Assembly (NCBI RefSeq): GCF_040760075.1
Contig: NZ_CP142884.1
Coordinates: forward strand, 2,790,001-2,854,000
DNA from: Sphingobacterium sp. R2
GTDB taxonomy: Bacteria; Bacteroidota; Bacteroidia; Sphingobacteriales; Sphingobacteriaceae
DNA length: 64,000 nt
Direction of reading: 5' to 3'
Part shown: piece after piece, positions 46,166 through 54,358 of the stretch
How the letters are laid out: each line of letters starts with the position of its first letter
Position numbering within the stretch: position 1 is the first letter of the stretch
Made by a program: the position numbers and the translations under genes
The notes under the pieces: model-generated
Seen by the model: only the letters and a program-made list of their open reading frames with translations
What the model was told of the DNA's origin: nothing
The model's database searches: none

Positions 46166-46642
46166 TTATTTTATCGGTTCAGCATCTACAATCTGAATTT
46201 CCGCATTTCCCTTCAGCGGATCCTTCGTAAAGATCATTTTCCCTTTTAATTTAATCGGATCTTCAGAGAATTTTATAGCATTGCCCTTTAATGTTACTTC
46301 GACCATAGGAGGGATTCCATTAGAGCCACAGAATTGACACTGCATAACCGGCAATACAGACATCATAAAATTTTTATGATTACGGCCACTATGAAGCGGA
46401 ACCATATAGCCGGGCAGTTCTACTATTTTATTTTCAAGGGCTTTAAGTTCTTTCGGATAGAAAGGAGTATACACTTTCTTTGCGCCATTGTACGTGACTT
46501 TGTAAGCCATTTTATCAATCGCTTCCCACGTTTTGTTCATCATGGGCGTATGGTCGGGAACATCCGGATTACTGCCAATCTGTGCCTGTAACTTTATGAT
46601 GCCGAAGAATATGAAGAAGAGTGCAGTGATAAATTTTTTCAT
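46166..46642 (-). CDS. DUF3299-like exported protein
   Basis: 158 residues with a signal peptide (MKKFITALFFIFFGIIKLQAQ). The mature part has the DUF3299 pattern: ALENKIVELPGYMVPL, then FMMSVLPVMQCQFCGSNGIPPMVEV, with a CxxC pair that could bind metal or form a disulfide. In Pseudomonas aeruginosa a DUF3299-type gene sits with a MacB/FtsX-like ABC transporter in a Zur-regulated cluster; here the ABC permease and ATPase genes lie upstream on the same strand. The 176-bp gap to the permease contains a long hairpin. Precise role unknown. Confidence 0.75.
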   Translation of the reverse strand: MKKFITALFFIFFGIIKLQAQIGSNPDVPDHTPMMNKTWEAIDKMAYKVTYNGAKKVYTPFYPKELKALENKIVELPGYMVPLHSGRNHKNFMMSVLPVMQCQFCGSNGIPPMVEVTLKGNAIKFSEDPIKLKGKMIFTKDPLKGNAEIQIVDAEPIK

Positions 46643-46662
46643 CTGTTTAATTTTTTCTTGTT

Positions 46663-46718
46663 GCGATGAAGCTATTCGATGTGTGTCGTTTGATGAATAA
46701 ATCGACTAGCTTCATCGC
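46663..46718. repeat. long hairpin upstream of the DUF3299-like gene
   Basis: A perfect 12-bp stem (46663-46674 with 46707-46718) continues inward after one mismatch for five more pairs (TCGAT with ATCGA), leaving a 20-nt loop. It lies between the permease stop and the DUF3299 start, where it could be an mRNA structure or operator. Confidence 0.55.
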
Positions 46719-46818
46719 GGTTAATATTACCTATATCGTATTCCGTTTTTTTAGTGCAATGCTGGGATTTACCAGCCATATACCCCTATTTTTACCATTA
46801 GTTCAATTGTCATTTATG

Positions 46819-48219
46819 TTATTTGTTGGACAAAGTACCGGCTATACTTGTCCGATAAGCTTTCACAGCAGGAATTAACGCTGCTAGCACACCAATTAGA
46901 CAAGCGACACACAAAAATACCAATTCTTTTGGATGTAGCCTAAAAGCTTCGATAAAGTCGGCACTCTGGCTTGTTTGGTTGCTGATATAGTATAAGGCCA
47001 AATGTGCCAATAAAAGTCCCACCAATCCACCAATGATTGTTATTGTCAGACCTTCCAATAAAACAATGTTGAATAATTTTCCTTTAGAGGCTCCGAGTGT
47101 ACGCATAATGGCTAGATCATATTTACGTTGTTTCAACGCATTGTAGAGATTAATAAATACACTCAGGCCCGCAATGAGCATGATCACATACGCAAGAATA
47201 GCTAAAGAATCCATTCCTACTCCTAAGAGTGAAAACAAGCGCGTACTTTCCATCGCTGGAGAAGCAGCTTGCATATCCGTTTGTTGGTCGATCATTTTAG
47301 GTAATATGCCGATAGCTGCGGGAGATTGATATTTAATCAAAATTGCTGTTATTTCTAATCCATTTTGCTTCACCATATCCGCGCCAATAGATTTTACAAA
47401 CATATCTTCCTCATCGTGCTGACTTTGCTGACCGTGATCGTGGTCGTGATGATCTTTTCCGCTGGTATCTAATGGCTGGTTCGTTTGTTCTTCTAAATCT
47501 TCACCATGATGATGGAGGTGTGCTTTGACAGTTTCCTCCCTGTCTTCTTCGCGTTCACGCAGTTCTTTTTGTAGTAGGGTTTCTTCGTGATCATGTGCAT
47601 GTGCGATTCCATGGACATCCCAGACACTTTCTAAGTTGGTTAATATCAGGTTATCAGTAACATTGTTATTGTGCTTTAAAATGCCGACAATAGTAAAAGG
47701 ATGTTCATCATGATGATGGCCATCTTTGCTCAAGCCGTGTGAACTATGGATTTGATCCCCGATTTTCAGTTGCTGTTTTTTTGCGACCTGGTCACCAATG
47801 ACTACTTCAAAATTATTTTTCCAAATGCGGCCTTCACGAATAGACGTTTCATAGATAGTTAGGAAAGAGGAATCGGTTCCAACGATGCGATGCCCTTTAA
47901 AGTTATCGCCCAGCGATAAGGGAACTGCTAGCTGCACAAGCGGATTTTGACGTAAAGGGTCCAGTTCGTCCAATGGGATGTTACCTGTTGGATTGTCGAT
48001 GTGATAAACACTCGATAGGATCAATTGCAGCGGACTCCCTTTAGCGGCAACGACTAAATCAATATTTTTGCTGTTATTGTCAAGCTGCTTTTCAAAAGAC
48101 TCTCCGGTAATTGATAGCACGGCAAGGATCGAAATTCCAAATGCCGTTAGCAAGATGCTTAGAAAGACCGAGCCAAACTGTCTACTTAAATTTTTCCAAA
48201 CCAATTGTATCGTGTTCAT
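46819..48219 (-). CDS. MacB/FtsX-type ABC transporter permease with histidine-rich periplasmic insert
   Basis: 466 residues. N-terminal helix (QFGSVFLSILLTAFGISILAVLSI), a large periplasmic domain, and three C-terminal helices (about 345-460) with FtsX-domain motifs (DLAIMRTLGASKGKLFNIVLLEG). The periplasmic part carries several His/Asp/Glu clusters between about residues 150 and 275 (DGHHHDEHPF, HAHDHEE, KAHLHHHGEDLE, KDHHDHDHGQ), suggesting zinc or another metal. LolCDE/MacB relatives do mechanical work on lipoproteins or complexes rather than classical import. Pairs with the ATPase 46 bp upstream. Confidence 0.88.
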   Translation of the reverse strand: MNTIQLVWKNLSRQFGSVFLSILLTAFGISILAVLSITGESFEKQLDNNSKNIDLVVAAKGSPLQLILSSVYHIDNPTGNIPLDELDPLRQNPLVQLAVPLSLGDNFKGHRIVGTDSSFLTIYETSIREGRIWKNNFEVVIGDQVAKKQQLKIGDQIHSSHGLSKDGHHHDEHPFTIVGILKHNNNVTDNLILTNLESVWDVHGIAHAHDHEETLLQKELREREEDREETVKAHLHHHGEDLEEQTNQPLDTSGKDHHDHDHGQQSQHDEEDMFVKSIGADMVKQNGLEITAILIKYQSPAAIGILPKMIDQQTDMQAASPAMESTRLFSLLGVGMDSLAILAYVIMLIAGLSVFINLYNALKQRKYDLAIMRTLGASKGKLFNIVLLEGLTITIIGGLVGLLLAHLALYYISNQTSQSADFIEAFRLHPKELVFLCVACLIGVLAALIPAVKAYRTSIAGTLSNK

Positions 48220-48265
48220 AGCAAATTTTAATATCTAAAGGGTGACGCGTAAATAAAGTAAAAAA

Positions 48266-48907
48266 TTATTTTAAAAGGTACATTTTAGAGAATTGATCCT
48301 TTATTCTCTTGTCATGCGTAGTTATCAGTAGGGTCGATCCGGCAGTTTCAGCTATTGATAATAGAAGTTCTAATACCCTATGGGTATTGTTATCATCCAA
48401 TGCAGCTGTCGGCTCATCCGCGATCAATAGGGCTGGTTTATTGATAATGCTGCGCGCTATAGCGGCACGTTGCAATTGTCCACGACTTAATTCGTTTGGA
48501 TAGGCATTACTTTTTTGATCTAATTGCAGCTGTTTTAGGATGAGTTCAATAGCGCTTATATCTACTTTTTTTCCGGCTAAAGATTGCGCCAATTTGATAT
48601 TTTCAACTAATGTTAAATTTTTTAGGAGGTGAGCCTCTTGAAATATGAAACCAATATATTGGGACCTAAATTGATCCAGTTTGCTGTTGGATAACAACGA
48701 TAAATTTTGGCTATATATGTTGACCTGCCCTGTTTCTGGTCGTGACAAACCGCCTAATATATTTAATAGTGTTGTTTTTCCAGAGCCTGAATCGCCTAAC
48801 AATAATGTATGTTGCCCTTTTTCGATGTAAATATCTGGAAATTCAATTGGCGCTGAATTTGGATACTGGAATGATAACTGTGTAGTCGATACGATTGGAG
48901 TGTTCAT
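48266..48907 (-). CDS. LolD/MacB-type ABC transporter ATP-binding protein
   Basis: 213 residues from the ATG at 48907. A farther in-frame ATG at 48934 is rejected because a perfect -7 box (48932-48939) overlaps it, so it would not be in the transcript. Walker A is LGDSGSGKTTLLNILGG, the signature loop SRGQLQRAAIAR, Walker B ALLIADEPTAALD, H-loop TTHDKR. It powers the His-rich permease encoded next. Expression is likely controlled at the palindrome directly upstream. Confidence 0.9.
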   Translation of the reverse strand: MNTPIVSTTQLSFQYPNSAPIEFPDIYIEKGQHTLLLGDSGSGKTTLLNILGGLSRPETGQVNIYSQNLSLLSNSKLDQFRSQYIGFIFQEAHLLKNLTLVENIKLAQSLAGKKVDISAIELILKQLQLDQKSNAYPNELSRGQLQRAAIARSIINKPALLIADEPTAALDDNNTHRVLELLLSIAETAGSTLLITTHDKRIKDQFSKMYLLK

Positions 48908-48931
48908 GGGAATCAGATATTGAAATATATT

Positions 48932-48966
48932 CAAACTTAGATAAATTGCTTTTTATATGCAATATA
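48932..48966 (-). promoter_or_regulatory. promoter of the His-rich ABC cassette
   Basis: On the minus strand TAAGTTTG (48932-48939) matches TAnnTTTG, and ATTG lies 20 nt upstream inside the palindrome, fitting the Bacteroidota -33/-7 spacing. The leader to the ATG at 48907 is about 20 nt. Confidence 0.6.
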
Positions 48967-48997
48967 ATTGCAATTATATTGCATATAAAAAGCAATT
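48944..48997. promoter_or_regulatory. perfect 54-bp palindromic operator, probably for a Fur/Zur-family repressor
   Basis: Bases 48944-48970 are the exact reverse complement of 48971-48997 with no spacer. Its centre contains two overlapping copies of TGCAAT-N3-ATTGCA, the size and symmetry of a Fur/Zur-type box. It covers the -33 element of the ABC cassette. The regulator identity is inference from symmetry and from the His-rich product. Confidence 0.7.
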
Positions 48998-49331
48998 CGT
49001 ATTAGCGAGCTTAGTATTTTCGATGGAAAGGCTACTGATCTATTGGTTATCCTATTGTATCATCGATCTTTAGGTGGACTCGCTAGGGGCTGTACAACGA
49101 TGCCAAGGATAAAAAGAACCAATTGTGTTAATAAGTGAAGTGCTTAATAATTTACTTACACTTCATTAATATCATTTCGCTATAACAGGCTCAAATAGGA
49201 TGCTAATTCGCTATAAAAGCTCTTTTGTACTGAAAATCGAAAAATAACAACGCTAGGTAACATTAAATTAACAGCGGATTGATGTAATGGTAATTTGTTG
49301 TTAATGTTAACCTAATATTCTGCTAATAGAT
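48998..49331. promoter_or_regulatory. upstream region of the TonB-dependent receptor gene
   Basis: 334 bases without a gene. It holds a direct repeat (TTCGCTATAA at 49176 and again at 49207, 31 bp apart), an inverted repeat GAAGTG/CACTTC near 49137-49164, and TAACATTAA (49258-49266) facing TTAATGTTA (49301-49309). These may be regulator sites for the receptor gene. Confidence 0.45.
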
Positions 49332-52160
49332 TTGCAGAAACAAAAAGCAAATAAATTGGAACCACAATTACAACTTAAAAGAATCGCTGCTGTCGTAACG
49401 CTAGCAGTAGCTGCGTCAACAACAGTTTATGCACAGAGTAGTGGGAAGTTAATGGGAACTATTACCAATAGTAAAACTGGCGAAACAATCACCGGAGTAA
49501 CTGTTCGTATTTTAGGTACGTCAAGGGGGGGAAGTTCAGATGTATCCGGAAAATATAGTATTCCGGCTTTACCGGCAGGTAAATATACTGTAGAATACAT
49601 TTATGTGGGTTACTCGACAAAGCAAGTTACAGAGGTTGAGATTAAAGCGAATGATTTGACCAATTTAGATATCGTTCTTGATAACTCAGAAGGGCAGGTG
49701 TTAGATCAAGTTGTGGTTACAGGATCTTTTAAAAAGGAATCTATCGGTGCGTTATATTCGCAACAAAAAAATAGTGCGTTGATTTCTGATGGTATTTCAA
49801 GTGAACAGATCAGAAGATCGCCCGATAAAAATACATCTGAAGCATTACGTCGAGTTAGTGGGGCAACTATTCAAGATAATAAATTTGTTGTGGTTCGGGG
49901 GTTAGGCGACCGTTATAACGTTTCCATGATGGACGGTTCGGTATTGCCAAGTACGGAAGCCAATCGTCGCGCATTTTCATTTGATATTGTTCCATCTAAT
50001 TTGATAGATAAAATTACAATTTCAAAAACTGCAACACCGGATCTACCTGCAGATTTTGCCGGTGGTGCAGTGCAAATCACAACGAAGGATATTCCGGATC
50101 AAAATTTTGTATCCTTTGGTTTAGGTTACGGCTATAATACAGCTTCCACATTCAAGGACTTCTTACAAACCAAGAAGAATTTTCAAAACTATTTAGGTTT
50201 CGATGATGGTTCAAGTAATTTGGCAACGAATATGTATACGAGAGAGCAAGTTAAGGCGGGACTCTCTGGTAAAGAAAATCGTCTTGCACTGAAATCTTTG
50301 CCAAATGATCTTTCCATTGAAAATAAAAAAGCATTACCCTCTCAAAATTATCAGTTTTCATTAGGAAAGGTGAAACAATTTGAGAATAATAATAAATTTG
50401 GAGCTTTATTTTCTGTAACCTATAGAAACTCACAGAATGTATTGTCAAATGTAAGACGCGAATGGCATCAATATGACTTTACGGATAATCAATATAGATT
50501 TTCCAATAATTTAGGAGCATTAGCTAATTTCGGATACACATTTGGTAAAAATAAAATCACCTGGAAAAATCTCTATAACAAGAATTATGACAATACCTAC
50601 ACAAGTCGGACGGGTATTGATTTAGGGGCAAATTTTGACAATAGATTTTCCGCTTATGATATCTTGGAGAAATCTCTATTCAAATCGACTGTTGATGGTG
50701 AACATGTGTTAAGTGATAAGAATGATAAAATAAAATGGACAGCCTCATGGAGTAATATCAAGAATGACCAGCCTAATCAGGTTAAGCTTAATTATGTTAG
50801 ACCAATGTCTGCAGCCAATGATCCTTCCGTTCCATTTACAGCAAACCTTGGTACCATAGGTAAACAAAATACAAGATTGTTTGCCAAACTAAATGAGAAT
50901 ATTTATTCAGGAGAAGGTAGTTATATCTTACCTATAAATTTTTTAACAGAACAATCCACCCTGAAAGTGGGTGCAGGCGGAAACTATAGAAAACGCACTT
51001 TTGATGCTAGATTTATTGGTTTCCAATTCAACGAAAATGCATTTGACAATGTTGACGATATCAATAAATTTTTACAGACTCCTGCTGATCAAATTTTTTC
51101 CGCTCAAAATATAAATAATAATTATTTCCGCTATGTAGAAATTATGATGAATGGAGATAAATATGAGGCGAGCTCTGTAACTTCTTTTGGATACGCGATG
51201 TTGGATCAAAAATTCAATGATAAATTTAGAGTAGTTTACGGTTTAAGAGTTGAAAATTATAACGTTAAGATTGACGCTTTGAATGTAGATAACATGAAAA
51301 TGGTGGAGGATGTTAACGACACGAAGCTGGATTTTCTTCCATCTGTAAACTTCACCTATAGTGTTACGCCAAAATCTAATGTCAGAGCATCTTACTATCG
51401 TACATTAGCAAGACCAGAGCTAAGGGAATTAGCTTCATTTAAGTTTTATGATTTCGAACAGCTCGGAATGATTACCGGTAACCCTGATTTGAAGCGTGCT
51501 TCCATTAACAATGCTGATTTACGTTATGAAATTTATCCTTCTGCTGGCGAAATTTTATCTATTTCAGCATTTTATAAGCAATTTACAGATGCCATCGAGC
51601 CGCGGAGATATGATGTTACTTCTACTCCTGATATAAGGTTTGGAAATGTTCCAAAAGCCAATCTTTATGGTGCGGAATTGGAAGTTCGTAAAAAACTGAA
51701 TTTTGTAAATGATCAACCATTTTTTAGAAATACAACGGCTTACCTGAATCTTGCGTTCGTCCATTCCGAAGTTACCAACCCAACCGATCAACCTTATTTG
51801 GAACAAAAGAGACCAATGGTCGGACAGTCGCCCTATGTTATTAATGGAGGATTGCAACATACAGCTTTAGATAGCAAATTAAATCTTAATATCCTTTATA
51901 ACCGTATAGGTAAACGTATTATTCAACCTGGTGGACAAACTTTTGCGAGCGCCTGGGAAGCACCTCGAAACGTATTGGATTTTCAAGTTGGCTATAAAGT
52001 GTTAAAAAATAAAGGTGAGTTTAAATTAAATGCAAGTGATATTCTGAACAATTCTATCAATGTATATTTTGATAATAAAGTGCGAAATATCAGCAATGAA
52101 ACCTGGTTTAAATACAAACCTGGTGCAAATTATTCCTTATCATTTAATTATACTTTTTAA
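49332..52160 (+). CDS. TonB-dependent receptor (non-SusC type)
   Basis: 942 residues from a TTG; the only in-frame stop upstream is at 49308 and no ATG precedes the signal peptide, so TTG is the best start. Signal peptide about 1-35 (ASTTVYAQ), carboxypeptidase-regulatory-like domain (about 38-125), plug with DKNTSEALRRVSGATIQDNKFVVVRG and FAGGAVQITTKDI, then a barrel ending YSLSFNYTF. This receptor type is common in Bacteroidota and often precedes a beta-helix lipoprotein, as here (85 bp). Substrate unknown; the neighbouring metal-type operator makes metal or metallophore uptake a possibility only. Confidence 0.92.
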   Translation: MQKQKANKLEPQLQLKRIAAVVTLAVAASTTVYAQSSGKLMGTITNSKTGETITGVTVRILGTSRGGSSDVSGKYSIPALPAGKYTVEYIYVGYSTKQVTEVEIKANDLTNLDIVLDNSEGQVLDQVVVTGSFKKESIGALYSQQKNSALISDGISSEQIRRSPDKNTSEALRRVSGATIQDNKFVVVRGLGDRYNVSMMDGSVLPSTEANRRAFSFDIVPSNLIDKITISKTATPDLPADFAGGAVQITTKDIPDQNFVSFGLGYGYNTASTFKDFLQTKKNFQNYLGFDDGSSNLATNMYTREQVKAGLSGKENRLALKSLPNDLSIENKKALPSQNYQFSLGKVKQFENNNKFGALFSVTYRNSQNVLSNVRREWHQYDFTDNQYRFSNNLGALANFGYTFGKNKITWKNLYNKNYDNTYTSRTGIDLGANFDNRFSAYDILEKSLFKSTVDGEHVLSDKNDKIKWTASWSNIKNDQPNQVKLNYVRPMSAANDPSVPFTANLGTIGKQNTRLFAKLNENIYSGEGSYILPINFLTEQSTLKVGAGGNYRKRTFDARFIGFQFNENAFDNVDDINKFLQTPADQIFSAQNINNNYFRYVEIMMNGDKYEASSVTSFGYAMLDQKFNDKFRVVYGLRVENYNVKIDALNVDNMKMVEDVNDTKLDFLPSVNFTYSVTPKSNVRASYYRTLARPELRELASFKFYDFEQLGMITGNPDLKRASINNADLRYEIYPSAGEILSISAFYKQFTDAIEPRRYDVTSTPDIRFGNVPKANLYGAELEVRKKLNFVNDQPFFRNTTAYLNLAFVHSEVTNPTDQPYLEQKRPMVGQSPYVINGGLQHTALDSKLNLNILYNRIGKRIIQPGGQTFASAWEAPRNVLDFQVGYKVLKNKGEFKLNASDILNNSINVYFDNKVRNISNETWFKYKPGANYSLSFNYTF

Positions 52161-52244
52161 TTGGTAATGTAAATTTAATATTTCTTTAAATCTAAAGACA
52201 TAAGTAAAGTATTTTTTTGTATTGAGATTTTTAAAACTTAAAAA

Positions 52245-53708
52245 ATGAAAAAAAGATTATTATTCTTATCATTAGCGGCATTGTTAATCGCTGGAGCTTG
52301 TAAGGAAACCAAAATTACAGATGATGGTAATGATACTGAAACACCAACTAATCCAACAGATAAAGATGTTGTGGAAGTTACCGGAGAAATTACAGCCAAT
52401 ACTACTTGGACTTCGGATAAGATTTATTTGTTGAAAGGATTTGTTTTCGTTTCAAATGGAGCTACATTGACAATTCAGCCTGGTACAATCATAAAAGGAG
52501 ATAAAGCAACAAAGGGAACTTTAACGATTACAAGAGGCTCCAAAATTAATGCGGTAGGTACTGTTGATAAACCGATTGTATTTACTTCCGCTCTACCAGC
52601 AGGTGCAAGAACTAGAGGTGATTGGGGAGGTGTAATTCTATTAGGAAAAGCTCCTGTGAACCAAGGTACAGATGTAATGATTGAAGGTGGATTGGAAGGC
52701 CCTAAGGGAAAAGATGCTAAAAATTATATCTACTATGGCGGAACTGATGCTGCAGATAACTCAGGTACGCTAAAATATGTACGTATTGAGTTTGGCGGAA
52801 TTGAATATTCTGCCGATAATGAAATCAATGGATTGACAATGGGAGGTGTTGGAAATGGCACCACATTAGAGTACATCCAGGTTTATCGTTCCGGAGATGA
52901 TGCTTTTGAATGGTTTGGAGGTACTGTAAATGCGAAACACTTATTAGCAGTTGCAACTTGGGATGATGATTTCGATACAGATTTTGGATATTCTGGAAAT
53001 GTCCAATTTGCTCTTGCGCAGCGAGCAACCACGCAAGCGGATCAATCGGGATCTAATGGATTTGAGTCTGATAACAATGCAACAGGTACAGACCAGACTC
53101 CAAAAACCTCTGCTGTTTTTTCAAACGTAACGATTTTAGGCCCTATAAAAAAAGCGGGTGAATCGGCTATCGGGAATTATCAGCATGGCGCGCAAATTCG
53201 TCGTAATTCTTCTTTGAGCATATTGAATTCAGTGATTTCAGGATTTCCATTCGCTGGATTGTACATTGACGATACAAAAGTTGTTACAGCGAATACAACT
53301 TCGAATAACTTCTTAACTGGATCAGCGGTATTTGCAAATAATTTGGTGTACGGTTCAAAAGATGCAGATTTAAAAGTAAGTTCAACCACAAATTTAGCAG
53401 CAGTCAATACATTACTGCGTGCGAATAATGTATTTGATAATACAAAATTTGCACCAGCATTATTTAAAGCTCCTTATAATTTTGGAAAAGATTTTTCTTC
53501 AACTCCAGCAACTCCAGATTTCACGTTATCGACAGGCTCTGATGCTGCAACAGGCGCTGCATTCACGAATGCTAAGGTGTCGGGAAGTTTCTTTGAGAAG
53601 GTGGCTTATAAAGGGGCTTTTGGTACAGAAGATTGGACAAAAGGTTGGGCTCATTATGATCCCCAGTCATTAAACTACACAACTCCAGGGAGAGTAACAC
53701 AAAATTAG
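52245..53708 (+). CDS. beta-helix lipoprotein linked to the TonB-dependent receptor
   Basis: 487 residues. Lipoprotein signal ends LIAGAC (Cys19), followed by an acidic Thr/Asp/Asn linker and a right-handed beta-helix-like core with many short strands (GATLTIQPGTIIKGDKAT, GSKINAVGTVDKPIVFTSA, GDDAFEWFGGTVNAKHLLAVATWDDDFDTDFGYSGN, GFESDNNATG). The acidic loops DDDFDTDFG might bind calcium. The family is an uncharacterised Bacteroidota surface protein. It is the second gene after the receptor and before a strong terminator, so probably an accessory lipoprotein at the cell surface. Confidence 0.82.
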   Translation: MKKRLLFLSLAALLIAGACKETKITDDGNDTETPTNPTDKDVVEVTGEITANTTWTSDKIYLLKGFVFVSNGATLTIQPGTIIKGDKATKGTLTITRGSKINAVGTVDKPIVFTSALPAGARTRGDWGGVILLGKAPVNQGTDVMIEGGLEGPKGKDAKNYIYYGGTDAADNSGTLKYVRIEFGGIEYSADNEINGLTMGGVGNGTTLEYIQVYRSGDDAFEWFGGTVNAKHLLAVATWDDDFDTDFGYSGNVQFALAQRATTQADQSGSNGFESDNNATGTDQTPKTSAVFSNVTILGPIKKAGESAIGNYQHGAQIRRNSSLSILNSVISGFPFAGLYIDDTKVVTANTTSNNFLTGSAVFANNLVYGSKDADLKVSSTTNLAAVNTLLRANNVFDNTKFAPALFKAPYNFGKDFSSTPATPDFTLSTGSDAATGAAFTNAKVSGSFFEKVAYKGAFGTEDWTKGWAHYDPQSLNYTTPGRVTQN

Positions 53709-53726
53709 TTTCAAAATAACAAATAG

Positions 53727-53755
53727 AAAAATCCTGCCTTGAGCAGGATTTTTTT
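53727..53755 (+). terminator. terminator of the receptor/beta-helix unit
   Basis: AAAAATCCTGC (53727-53737) pairs with GCAGGATTTTT, loop CTTGA, T-run of seven. Confidence 0.85.
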
Positions 53756-53810
53756 GTAGCATATGTATGCGTTAATTCGTTATAAAGAGAAATAAAATAA
53801 ATCTTAAATT

Positions 53811-54248
53811 ATGAAAAATACGGTCTATTTGATTTTAATGGGTATTTTACTCCTTTTGGGCTGTAAGAAATCTGAAAATAAAACGGATTCAGAAACTACA
53901 GGGCTGAAAGTCGAAATAAAAGGAATTTCTGGCTGGGGTGAGTTTGTAAATATCAGTGTAGATCAAAATAAGACAGCGGTAAAGTATCCTGCAGGGACTA
54001 ATGGAAGTCCTCAAACGGCAAGGGATAAAAGCTACAGAACCAGTGAAGAAACTTTTAGAAAGCTGTCGTCATATGTCGAAACTTACAACTTATTGGAAGC
54101 TAAAATCCAAGAGTGTGCACGTTGTGTTGACGGGATGGATTATGTAATCACAGTAAGATCTGGAAGCGTGGAAAACACCGTGACAATAGCCGTAAACCGG
54201 ACGGATGGTAAATATGCTGATGTGCTTGATTTTATAAGTAAGTTATAG
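53811..54248 (+). CDS. small lipoprotein of unknown function
   Basis: 145 residues. Signal peptide ends LLLLGC with Cys18. The mature protein is a single domain (LKVEIKGISGWGEFVNISVDQN, then YVETYNLLEAKIQECARCVDGMDYVITVRSGSVENTVTIAV) with two Cys three apart (CARC). I do not recognise a family. It follows a terminator by 56 bp and has its own transcript; colocation with the receptor unit is the only context. Confidence 0.75.
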   Translation: MKNTVYLILMGILLLLGCKKSENKTDSETTGLKVEIKGISGWGEFVNISVDQNKTAVKYPAGTNGSPQTARDKSYRTSEETFRKLSSYVETYNLLEAKIQECARCVDGMDYVITVRSGSVENTVTIAVNRTDGKYADVLDFISKL

Positions 54249-54358
54249 AAAGCGCAAAAGCGCTGTCAAGAATTATTTATTTTTCAGCAAAATATTGATT
54301 TTAGCTAAAACATATACTATAAAGCCAATATCTCGAACTGCGATTTAAAAAAGTAATA

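Noticed and set aside
46666..46878. 70-residue open frame on the plus strand between the DUF3299-like and permease genes
   Set aside because: It overlaps the end of the permease gene antisense, has no recognisable motif, and its first part is the arm of a hairpin.
48908..48934. Upstream ATG of the ABC ATPase gene
   Set aside because: A perfect -7 promoter box overlaps it, so the transcript should begin downstream.
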